Below are positions 50,135-60,232 of a stretch of DNA of 64,000 nucleotides, piece by piece. Location of the stretch: positions 39,360,144 through 39,424,143 of the forward strand of contig NC_054712.1 in assembly GCF_016097555.1 (NCBI RefSeq), in the 5' to 3' direction. Each line of letters opens with the position of its first letter. Positions within the stretch are counted from its first letter, which is position 1. A program made the translations under genes and the position numbers. Origin of the DNA: Gigantopelta aegis (lineage: Eukaryota; Mollusca; Gastropoda; Neomphalida; Peltospiridae). The notes beneath the pieces are model-generated. The model made no database searches, was not told the origin of the DNA, and saw only the letters and a list, made by a program, of their open reading frames with translations.

Positions 50135-50257
50135 TATAATAGTTAATATATAAGATTTTTTCTGTTTTTGTCTCAAGTTTTTCATATTGCTGTTTGAAAA
50201 AAAGGTCACACCATAAGTTTAATAAGTTATCTAATAAGTCTAAGCTCAAAGGCCCCA

Positions 50258-51500
50258 GGACCCGTTTTATGAAGCAATCTTAGCACTAAAATTGCCTTAA
50301 GTGCATAATGTATATGTAGTTAAAATGATCTTAGCACTAAGATTGCCTTAAGTGCATAATGTATATGTAGTAATGATTGTAGCACTAAGATTGCCTTAAG
50401 TGCATAACGTATATGTAGTTAAAATGATCTTAGCACTAAGATTGCCTTAAGTGCATAACGTATATGTAGTTAAAATGATCTTAGCACTAAGATTGCCTTA
50501 AGTGCATAACGTATATGTAGTTAAAATGATCTTAGCACTAAGATTGCCTTAAGTGCATAATGTATATGTAGTAATGATCTTAGCACTAAGATTGCCTTAA
50601 GTGCATAATGTATATGTAGTAATGATCTTAGCACTAAGATTGCCTTAAGTGCATAATGTATATGTAGTTAAAATGATCTTAGCACTAAGATTGCCTTAAG
50701 TGCATAATGTATATGTAGTTAAAATGATCTTAGCACTAAGATTGCCTTAAGTGCATAATGTATATGTAGTAATGATCTTAGCACTAAGATTGCCTTAAGT
50801 GCATAATGTATATGTAGTTAAAATGATCTTAGCACTAAGATTGCCTTAAGTGCATAATGTATATGTAGTTAAAATGATCTTAGCACTAAGATTGCCTTAA
50901 GTGCATAATGTATATGTAGTTAAAATGATCTTAGCACTAAGATTGCCTTAAGTGCATAATGTATATGTAGTAATGATCTTAGCACTAAGATTGCCTTAAG
51001 TGCATAATGTATATGTAGTTAAAATGATCTTAGCACTAAGATTGCCTTAAGTGCATAATGTATATGTAGTAATGATCTTAGCACTAAGATTGCCTTAAGT
51101 GCATAATGTATATGTAGTAATGATCTTAGCACTAAGATTGCCTTAAGTGCATAATGTATATGTAGTTAAAATTATCTTAGCACTAAGATTGCCTTAAGTG
51201 CATAATGTATATGTAGTAATGATTGTAGCACTAAGATTGCCTTAAGTGCATAATGTATATGTAGTAATGATCTTAGCACTAAGATTGCCTTAAGTGCATA
51301 ATGTATATGTAGTAATGATCTTAGCACTAAGATTGCCTTAAGTGCATAATGTATATGTAGTAATGATCTTAGCACTAAGATTGCCTTAAGTGCATAATGT
51401 ATATATAGTAATGATTGTAGCACTAAGATTGCCTTAAGTGCATAACGTATATGTAGTTAAAATGATCTTTGCACTAAGATCGCTTCATGGAATGGGGTTC
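50258..51500. mobile_element. MITE-like element expanded into a 48/51-bp array
   Basis: Left 'ggacccgttttatgaagcaa' plus 'tcttagcac', right 'gatcgcttcatggaatgggg' plus 'ttc', are inverted relatives. Between them are about 24 copies of 'cttagcactaagattgcctt', 'aagtgcataatgtatatgta', g, in 51-base (gttaaaatgat) and 48-base (gtaatgat) forms. Each unit contains the palindromic-looking cttagcactaag. Confidence 0.92.
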
Positions 51501-51509
51501 ACGAGTATA

Positions 51510-53435
51510 ATTCACAAAACTCTCTCAATTTTAGCAATCATGCCAAATAAAAAGATTGCAAGAATGCTGTGATGTAGCTTAACCTTTTCGTGTCTGTGTT
51601 GAAATGACGTTACAGACTGATAATTTTTGTGACGTCAAACTAATAATATCACGCCATCATGTCCTAAACGTAAATTTATTTGGTGGTGTGCTGCACACTG
51701 TCATGCTACGAAAAGAGTAAGACAGTTTTAGAGAGCTTAAGAGAATTTTGTCAATTAGGCTCCTCCATAAAACTGCTTCTCTATTTCTAATTTTTTATTT
51801 CTAATTAAATTTTGAGAAGTGAAGATATCTTCTCACTTCACAAGATAAATTTCAAACCCTGATTGTGGGTAAACCCTTGGGGTTTGACTTTAAAGGCTGC
51901 TGGTGTGTAGGCATGGGGGTTAAGGGGTAAAATTAATACAGACTATTGTCTTATTAAACTGAACACAGCAACATTTCTTCTTTATTTTATGTTACCGGTT
52001 GTTTGGTGGGGGTTTTTTTTTGCAATATCATAAACATATACATAACAACATGAATTTTGCTTTGTTAATAAATGATGTCTGAAGATTACCAAGTTGCTCT
52101 TGTTGTCTATGGTCAGCCAGCCATTTTTTACTAAACATTTGCAAAGTATTTTGACTGGTTCTTGAAATGGCCATTCAGCTTAATATTTATAACCCTAGTC
52201 TTGGTACACTGGCATAGCAAGGATTTTATATTGGGGGGTGGAGGGGGGTGGATGAGTGGTGGGGGGGGGGGCACCAACATTGTCTATGCATGAATAGGAA
52301 CTCTTTTAACATGCCCATTTCCACTGAAAGGTTCAGGCACTCCCGTCCCACCCCTGATTTAACCTCTGACATCACCAGTGGCCAACTCCGGAACAGGAAG
52401 AACATTGTCTATGAGTTTTATGTTATGGGGTGATAGGAAAATATATAACATGGTATGGAAAAAAGATGTGTCATGGGGTGGGTGGGGGGGGGGGGCATTG
52501 CCCTATGTCTCCCTTCTGGCTATGTCGGTGGTCTGGCAAATGTTAATGACAAACGGCTGGCTGAACTAACCACTGGTGTCTTCTGCTACAGTTCTGAATT
52601 GTTAGATTCACACAGACTTACAGAAATATTAAAATCTCTTAATTTCAAACCATGATGAGTATTAAGTCAATCAAATATTGCAGCTCCCACTGAATTGCAC
52701 GCAGAACAGATGCATCTACCACAATGCACCTTTTTAACCAGGTTCATTATGATGAAGTCTTGGCTCAGCCAATAACAATTCAGGTTTCATCTTTGGGTGA
52801 AATTAAATACACATATACACAAATAAACAAATATGCAACCACTAATAATATGGATCTGAGGTCAGTAGCAACATGTTTTCTTTTTCAACAGGTCAGTGAC
52901 CATATATCTCAAGGTCATCATCCAGGTGTTTCAAGGTCAACGACAGAAAATATCCCACGGTCAACAACTACAATTTTATTATCCACAACTCTGTATCCTC
53001 TGTATCCTATAGTAGAAATTCAATTATTAAGGTCAATATCCACCTATCTCAAGATAATGGCTAAGTGTTTCACTTTCTGTAAAAAATGACACGTATCATA
53101 ATTCTTAAGATGGTATTCACAGTTTAATTCTTCTTTCATTTCTTCAACTTCCTTATAATTAAAATAATGTGTACCAACAAATGCAATCTTTAGTCTACAG
53201 GCAGCTTCAAACAATGCAACTTGTGAGGTCCAAATTAAAATCACAGGATTTAATTTCCCCACCAGACTGAGGCATTCCTTGTTGGGTTTTTTCCACATCA
53301 TGAATCTGGTGTTGCATATAACCTTACACATCCTCATATTGTAGATATATTATTGCTTTCACCACACAGCTCATATCCCATCTTATTCTTTTTTCTTGAT
53401 AAAGGCACAATTTATCAGTGTTGCAAGGCACGGCT
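51510..53435. other. Non-coding, with poly-G runs
   Basis: No gene supported. G runs at about 52259-52270 and 52485-52495. A cluster of AGGTCA-like words lies at 52858-53035. A 97-codon minus-strand frame at 53044-53337 has no recognised domain. Confidence 0.5.
52858..53036. promoter_or_regulatory. Cluster of AGGTCA-type half-sites
   Basis: Six GGTCA words on the plus strand, two of them perfect extended half-sites TCAAGGTCA (52909-52917 and 52931-52939, 22 bases apart), the form bound by ERR/NR5A-type nuclear receptors. Function is inference only. Confidence 0.25.
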
Positions 53436-53438
53436 TAT

Positions 53439-53710
53439 AGAATAAGACTCAGTTTGTATTGGATTTTTCCAATGCTATTCACTGAGACTCAGTCTGAATT
53501 GGATTTTTCCAGCAGTGAGACTCAGTTTGTTGTGGATATTTCCAGTTTAACGAAGTAAGATTCAGTTTGTATTTAATTTTTCCAGCTCCATATAATCAGA
53601 ATCAGTCTGTACAGGATATTTTCCAATTTCATGCAAGACTCAGGCTTTATTAAACAGTTCCAATCCCAAGCAGTGAGACTCAGTTTGTATTGGATATTTC
53701 CAACTCCATG
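53439..53710. repeat. Degenerate ~50-bp repeat with GGATTTTTCC words
   Basis: Six diverged units of 'gagactcagtttgtattgga' plus 'tttttccag'. Each unit carries a GGATWTTTCC or similar word. Confidence 0.75.
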
Positions 53711-53791
53711 CTCCTCCAACAATGACTATGATTCACAGTATATAGATGTTTTCATGAATTTTTCTAAAATATTGCACATGCTGAGAAATGA

Positions 53792-53933
53792 TCATGTGAG
53801 AAATTTTTTTAAGTTCATGAAATGAATCCCACAGTAAAATAGAGTTTCACAAAAGTCAGAACTGTCAATATTTGTAGCAGCCATCTTGCTGGAACACAAC
53901 TGGATGCCCTTCCTGGCATAGAGGTCACCGTTC
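53792..53933 (-). CDS. Candidate terminal exon, unknown gene
   Basis: On the minus strand a T-rich tract ending TTTTGTAG precedes 142 bases of GC-richer sequence. In the frame entered with two bases from an earlier exon it reads NGDLYARKGIQLCSSKMAAT and continues to a TGA (46 residues). Third positions are GC-rich in this frame, as in the RREB1 exons. Another frame is also open. No family is recognised. Confidence 0.25.
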
Positions 53934-54105
53934 CTACAAAACAAAATTTCAAAAAGTTAAAATTTGAAATTTAAAAAAAAAAAAAAGTTGTTTTACCCGT
54001 TATTTTAATTGAGGCCATTATGGCAAGGTTAATTCCTACTTTGAAAAAAAAGAAGCTTTTAATATACATGTACATATTAATGTGAGGCAAATATGACAAA
54101 AACAT

Positions 54106-54290
54106 GTTTAAAGTTTATTTTGTTTATTGACACCACTAGAGCAAACAGGTCAATGAATGTCACACATTTGATAATTCTGACAAATAGTCTTTAGAGGAAA
54201 GCTACATTATTCCTTTAACAGCAAGGGATCTCTTATATGCAATTTCCCAAACAGGACAGCACATACCATAGCCTTAGATATACCAAAGGT
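54106..54290 (-). mobile_element. SINE family B-like, eroded
   Basis: 'gacaccactagagcaaacag', 'agcaagggatctcttatatg' and 'aggacagcacataccatag' in reverse order; the head is missing. Confidence 0.75.
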
Positions 54291-54544
54291 CCAGTTCTGA
54301 AGGGTTTCCAGGTTTCACAGAATTGGACATCAATTTAATTTATGCTAAACAGTCCTTTTCTCTTTTCTAATTTGGTCTGCTTATCACAACAAATATTCTA
54401 CACACGTTAAGTTTGAATGTGAAAATTTATTTAGCTTTATTTCCATCTTTGTATATTATACTTTATGAGCATATGGCTAAAAAAATGTAAAGAACTTGAA
54501 ATAAATATTTGACAAGTCATTGAGTACTTGTCAGAATTAGTTTT

Positions 54545-54838
54545 GTCTTGTTTTTCTTTAACAACACCACTAGAGCACATTGATTTCTTATTGGATGTCA
54601 AACATTTGGTAAAATTCTGACATATAATCTTAGAGAACACTCATTAAATGTTTCTATTAGTATAACAAGGGATTTTTTATATGTACTTTCCCACATACAG
54701 GACAGCATATACCATGGCCTTTGATATACCAGTACTGGGTTCAACAACAATAATCAGAAAATGGGTCCACTGAGGGATTCGATCCTTCAACCCATGAACC
54801 CCAGGCAAGTGCTTTTCTGACTAAACTAGATCCAGCCC
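54545..54838 (-). mobile_element. SINE family B-like, eroded
   Basis: 'caccactagagcacattgat', 'ggatgtcaaacatttggtaa' and 'ggacagcatataccatggcc', ending in a tRNA-like head complement (B-box region 'attcgatcctt', then 'actaaactagatcc'). Confidence 0.78.
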
Positions 54839-54972
54839 CTATTGTTCACAAACACAACAAATATGATAGTGTAGTTTATTTATGATAAAACAGTCAAATA
54901 AAGACGTTACATTTTTAGCCATCTTTGTTTGTTTGTGTAAAATAATGGTTTATTTATCGAATGGATGGGAGA

Positions 54973-55380
54973 AAAAGACTCCATAATGTGCGGTCATGTG
55001 GGATAGAAAAAGTACCCAAGAGGTGGGGGAAATTTCAACTCTGGTATTCAGCAAGCCTCGTCCCAGGTGGAAATTTCAACTCTGGTATTCAGCAAGCCTC
55101 GTCCCAGGTGGAAATTTCAACTCTGGTATTCAGCAAGCCTCGTCCCAGGTGGAAATTTCAACTCTGGTATTCAGCAAGCCTCGTCCCAGGTGGAAATTTC
55201 AACTCTGGTATTCAGCAAGCCTCGTCCCAGGTGGAAATTTCAACTCTGGTATTCAGCAAGCCTCGTCCCAGGTGGAAATTTCAACTCTGGTATTCAGCAA
55301 GCCTCGTCCCAGGTGGAAATTTCCACCACCTCAGGTGTACTTTTTTTTACCCCACATGATCGCACATGATGGAGTCTTTT
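54973..55380. mobile_element. MITE-like element with 41-bp tandem interior
   Basis: Ends 'aaaagactccataatgtgcg' and 'cgcacatgatggagtctttt' are inverted with about 50 bases of related flank (gtcatgtgggat and accccacatgat). The interior is seven near-identical 41-base units (aatttcaactctggtattca, gcaagcctcgtcccaggtgg, a). Because 41 is not a multiple of three, all three plus frames stay open, a product of the repeat. Confidence 0.92.
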
Positions 55381-55384
55381 AATC

Positions 55385-55888
55385 TAGCACATCTTAGTAA
55401 AACACTCTACCACTGAATTATATTTTGTCTAAATATATTTAGAAACACAAAACAACATTTTGATGAAAGAATAAATATAGGTCTAAAAACAAATATTTTA
55501 TTTAGTCTAAATCACATATGTATGTCTTTTATGCAATGTTTAATGACGGAAAATTCCAAATATTGTAAGAATTACTGAAAAAAATCTACTTATCATTATC
55601 ACTGTAATTCGAGTAAACACAAATCTATTCAGAACGGTTATTATATTTCTTTCTCTAATTGAAGCTATTCTTTGAGAGAAAAAAAAAGTAGAAATTAGAA
55701 TAAGTAGCTGAACCTAAATATTTTGTGTCCTAAATCTAAGAAACTAAAAGCCTACCTTAACTTAACTATGATTTGGGGGGCTTTGAAATAAACATCTTTG
55801 TTCATTAAACCATAAACCATTGATTAATAACTAATTATCTCATAAACTCAAACATTCTTAAGTATTGTCCCACAAAAGCTAGAGATAA
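55385..55888. other. AT-rich non-coding spacer
   Basis: No gene or element recognised. Confidence 0.5.
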
Positions 55889-55892
55889 TTAA

Positions 55893-56814
55893 AGGGACGG
55901 TCCCGAGTTTGCAGCCATTGTAAGATGTTTAAAATAACACAGCCTTAAATGGACGGTCCTGAGTTTGCAGCCATTGTAAGATGTTTGTGATAATAGAGCC
56001 TTAAAGGGACTGTCCTGAGTTTGCAGCCATTGTACGATGTTTAAAATAACAGAGCCTTAAATGGATGGTCCTGAGTTTGCAGCCATTGTAAGATGTTTGT
56101 GATAATAGAGCCTTAAAAGGACTGTCCTGAGTTTGCAGCCATTGTACGATGTTTAAAATAACAGAGCCTTAAATGGATGGTCCTGAGTTTGCAGCCATTG
56201 TAAGATGTTTGTGATAATAGAGCCTTAAAGGAACTGTCCTGAGTTTGCAGCCATTGTACGATGTTTAAAATAACAGAGCCTTAAATGGATGGTCCTGAGT
56301 TTGCAGCCATTGTAAGATGTTTGTGATAATAGAGCCTTAAAAGGACTGTCCTGAGTTTGCAGCCATTGTACGATGTTTAAAATAACAGAGCCTTAAATGG
56401 ATGGTCCTGAGTTTGCAGCCATTGTAAGATGTTTGTGATAATAGATCCTTAAAGGGACTGTCCTGAGTTTGCAGCCATTGTAAGATGTTTGCGATTACAG
56501 AGCCATGTTGGTAACTACTATTTCATACTAAATACATTTTCTTGTTTAGAATACCAGTGTCTGTATATCGAATGTGTTTGCAGTCGTGCACTAATGTTTG
56601 TAGCACTCAGTTTTTACTTTAATTTTTGATATATATTTTTTCATACGAACAAAATTATTGGGAGATAAAATCCGGTTTGGGCATCTTCAAGCATTAGGCC
56701 AACAACAAACACTTTGTAAATACAGACACTGATATTCTAAATAAGAAAATGTATTTAATGTGTATGTTACGTTATCAAAAAGGCTCTATTGGTTGTAAAC
56801 TCAGGACTGTCCCT
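55893..56814. mobile_element. TTAA-flanked MITE with 56-bp tandem interior
   Basis: Ends 'agggacggtcccgagtttgc' and 'taaactcaggactgtccct', with TTAA on both sides (55889-55892, 56815-56818). From the left end, a 56-base unit (gtcctgagtttgcagccatt, gtaagatgtttgtgataata, gagccttaaaggact) repeats about 11 times as an alternating two-unit (112-base) pattern. The right half is single copy. Confidence 0.92.
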
Positions 56815-56826
56815 TTAAGTGAACCA

Positions 56827-57154
56827 GGGCAGGACATAGCCCAGTGGTAAAGCATTCGCTTGATGCACGGTCGGTCTGGGATCGATCCCCGCCGGTAGAC
56901 CCATTGGGCTATTTCTCGTTCCAGCCAGTGCTCCACAACTGGTGTAACAAAGGCCGTGGTTTGTACTAACCTGCCTGTGGGATGGTGCATATAAAAGATC
57001 CCTTGCTGCTAATCAAAAAGAGTATCCCATGAAGTGGCAACAGCGGGTTTCCTCCCTCAATATCTGTGTGGTCCTTAACCATATGTCTGATGCCATATAA
57101 CCGTAAATAAAATGTGTTGAGTGCATCATTAAATAAACCATTTTCTTTCATTTT
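56827..57154 (+). mobile_element. SINE family A, full length
   Basis: Head 'gacatagcccagtggtaaag', B box 'gggatcgatcccc'. Perfect 15-base direct repeat CCTTTAAGTGAACCA at 56812-56826 and 57155-57169. The repeat includes the end of the adjacent TTAA MITE, so the SINE arrived later. Confidence 0.95.
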
Positions 57155-57230
57155 CCTTTAAGTGAACCAAGAAAACTGTGTGGTTAATAACCCAGTGAAG
57201 CATGAGGTGCTTGGGCTACATTTCATTTCA

Positions 57231-57365
57231 ACTTATTTTTGTGCTTATATCCAATTAAGGTTCAAGCACGCTGTCCAGGGCACACAGCTCAGCTATCTGT
57301 GCTGTCTGTCCAGGATTAATCAATCAATGTGCTCTAGTGGTGTCGATGAACAAAACAAACTTTGA
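57231..57365. mobile_element. SINE D tail complement joined to SINE B tail
   Basis: 'gtgcttatatccaattaagg' and 'gctcagctatctgtgctgtc' are family D in reverse; 'tcaatcaatgtgctctagtg' and 'gaacaaaacaaactttg' are the family B end in forward orientation. A composite remnant. Confidence 0.7.
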
Positions 57366-57524
57366 TGTCAACTGTCCTTCAGAATATTGCAGGTGTACAT
57401 TTAAGATGAAAATAATTAGGGACAGGGTGACTGTAAGGCAAAATCAGAGCACAGTAATATTATAGGAAAACTAGAAAAAAGAGGCACTTGATTTTCAGAG
57501 TATTAGAAGTGTGATAGGTTATAT

Positions 57525-57750
57525 TCAATTATGATTCAAGTAGGCTTTCTTTGGCACATACCTCAGCTATCTGGACTGTCTGTCTAGTTGTTAATAGTTA
57601 GTGGTTAGTTAAAAACAAGTCAGTGTATATCAAAACATTACCCCCACAGAGCTATTAAAGATAATTAAAAGTGGATGCCGGTACCAGGATGTGAACCCAG
57701 TACCTACAGGACTAAAGTCTGATGACTTAACCACTACACCACTGAGGCCA
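57525..57750 (-). mobile_element. SINE family D
   Basis: Reverse copy from 'tattcaattatgattcaagt' to the head complement 'cttaaccactacaccactga' with 'ggcca'; B box complement in 'ggatgtgaaccca'. Confidence 0.85.
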
Positions 57751-57769
57751 TTATATCCCACTCAAAACA

Positions 57770-58545
57770 ATGTGTCTTAATCTATAGAGATGTGATCGGG
57801 TGATATTTTCCCCATGTTTAGCAACAGCAAGTGACACTAATGTTCACAAACCTTTGAACCGGTTCCTGATGTGCTCATTTGGTTTAATGTGAGGTGCATA
57901 AATCAGTCTATAGCAAACACTTTTCTGTTTGGATATGGCTGAACTCAGCCCTGGCCGCCTTTACATAAATTAACTGGATTAGCCTATCAAATTTGAAAAT
58001 CTTATATTGTAGGATAAGATAACTCTTAAAACGTGTGTTCATCTACCAATCTACTGATTTCAATGTTATACACTCAAAATAACAATAAAAAGCTATTACA
58101 GTGGCATAAATGGACTATCAATCAGCCAATCAAAAACAAGAATTTTAATATAGGGTAAGATATAACTGCTGTTGAACTATCTGCCTATCGTCTGGCTCAA
58201 GACAAAATTTCTTCAAAAAGAATCAACAAAAAGCAACTACTGGTACAAACATTCACAACAAATAAAAAATAAAAAATAAAAAAAAATAAAAAAAAATAAT
58301 AACAATAATAATCAAAAACATTCACAATTTTTTTTAATTTCCATTTTATTCCTATGCATGCTAACTATAAATATTGAATAAAATAAAAGTTGACAATAAT
58401 CCAATTAGAACATTGAAACAGAATACATCACAATGGAAGGAGAAAAATAAAATGGCTGAAAGGAGTGCACGAAACTGGAAACAAAATGGGGGAAGGCCTG
58501 AGTACAGCGAGATAAAAACTATTAACACCAGGAACATTGAGTTTA
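57770..58545. other. Non-coding, nothing firm
   Basis: AT-rich, with an (AAAAT)n run at 58260-58300. No exon supported. Confidence 0.5.
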
Positions 58546-58546
58546 C

Positions 58547-58582
58547 CATGATCCAGCGGAAGTTGTTCTGGATAGTGGTGAC
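58547..58582 (-). CDS. Candidate small exon, unknown gene
   Basis: On the minus strand, 36 bases lie between CTTCCAG and ATG|GTAAAC. All three frames are open; the one with most GC-ending codons reads VTTIQNNFRWIM. No family is recognised. Support is splice-site form and codon character only. Confidence 0.2.
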
Positions 58583-58756
58583 CTGGAAGATTTACAGATC
58601 AATATATACTCCAACATGTAAGAATAAATATTTGTCCATTCCATAGCCATGTCCCCATTTTTAAAAATACATTTTTTTAAATTAACATTGGACAAAAAAA
58701 GTAGTTATGGTTTTTCAAGTATCCATAAAAATATGTTTATTCTGAACATAATTTTT

Positions 58757-59130
58757 ACATATTAAAAGGTTTATAAAAGATTTTTCAGATTTACTTCTTT
58801 TTGCATTCACATATCAAAAGGTTTACAAAAGATTTTTCAAATTTACTTCTTTTTGCATTCACATATCAAAAGGTTTACAAAAGATTTTTCAGATTTACTT
58901 CTTTTTGCATTCACATATCAAAAGGTTTACAAAAGATTTTTTAAATTTACTTCTTTTTGCATTCACATATCAAAAGGTTTACAAAAGATTTTTTCAAATT
59001 TACTTCTTTTTGCATTCACATATCAAAAGCTTTACAAACGATTTTTTCAAATTTACTTCTTTTTGCATTCACATATCAAAAGGTTTACAAAAGATTTTTT
59101 TCAAATTTACTTCTTTTTGCATTTAATAAC
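58757..59130 (+). repeat. 52-bp tandem array
   Basis: About seven copies of 'tttttgcattcacatatcaa', 'aaggtttacaaaagattttt', 'caaatttacttc', with T-run length changes between copies. Confidence 0.95.
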
Positions 59131-59215
59131 AGGACACATTTTTAATACTGAACAAAAATTATGAATTTATTTGTAGGCTAAATCTCTGCTCTTTAAGCTG
59201 CAATTTCATCTTTTA

Positions 59216-59524
59216 TGGGGAGGAATTTAGCTCAGTCGGTTGAGTGCTTGCCTGAGGTGTTTGCATTGCAGGATCAAATCACCTCCGTGGATCCATTCAA
59301 CTGATTTAGTTTTCTCGTTACAACCAGTGCACCACAACTGGTCAAAGGCTGTGGTATGTGCTTTCCTGTCTGTGGGAAAGTGCATATTAAAGATCCCTTG
59401 CTGAGTTAAGAAAAATGTAGCGGGTTTCGATCCTTTGATGACTACAAGTCAGAATTGCCAAATGTTTGATGATTAATTGATCAATGTGCTCCAGTGGTAT
59501 TGTTAAACAAAACAAACTTTAACT
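59216..59524 (+). mobile_element. SINE family B, full length
   Basis: Head 'atttagctcagtcggttgag' with B box 'aggatcaaatc'; end 'ttgttaaacaaaacaaactt'. Confidence 0.9.
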
Positions 59525-59699
59525 TTCATATTTTATCTGCATAAAGTTTAAAAGCCAATTCCATGTATTCATAACATGTGTTATTAAAACTCAGTGCTTT
59601 GATGCTAATATCAGATTTTCGTAACAATATTAATTATCCCTCCCTCATCCCCTGACCACCCAATATAACACTGCAATGCAAAAGAATAAACTATTTTTT

Positions 59700-60180
59700 T
59701 TATTAAACATGTCATTCATGCATCGAAAAAGTTTTATTTATGGCAGAGTAGAAGGTGAAAACATCTCACATTCCAGATCATACATAACGATAGGCAATCA
59801 GGAAACTGAATGATGAAACGATACATTTGTGAGGAATATAGCACATAATCGAGAAATAATTCATGCACTAAATGCCAGCCATCAACACTCAAATGACTCC
59901 ACGGCGGTGGACTTTTATCCCTTAGTGTGGCCTGGGACTAAATAAATCTATGGGCCAGCACTAAGAGCGTGTCATTTTTAGGACTAATGTAAAATAAAGT
60001 GGCTGCAATAAAGAGCATCATTGATATCGCGGATGAATGATCAGCCTAACTGCGTAACATTGCTCCAGCTTTTTCCATCAGTGTCGAGAAGCATCTTTTA
60101 AATTAAAACAAAGTTAGAAGGACAAAAAGGTTTAGAAAAAAGTTAATGTACAGAATTAGATCCAAAAAGACGAGATTAGT
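59700..60180. other. Repeat-free complex sequence, function unknown
   Basis: Between a SINE and a minisatellite there is about 300 bases (59,820-60,110) of balanced, non-repetitive sequence, e.g. 'gatatcgcggatgaatgatc' and 'gcctaactgcgtaacattgc', with no open frame of note. It could be a conserved non-coding element; that cannot be tested here. Confidence 0.35.
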
Positions 60181-60232
60181 ATGCAATCAGTGGTGTTATA
60201 GATATCTGTAATGGTTTTGTTTTTACTGTGGT

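Noticed and set aside
53044..53337. 97-codon minus-strand frame as a gene
   Set aside because: AT-rich codon use and no domain; it might at most be 3' UTR of the candidate minus-strand gene.
54961..55382. Three overlapping repeat frames on the plus strand
   Set aside because: The unit is 41 bases, so every frame cycles through the same three translations; this is an array effect.
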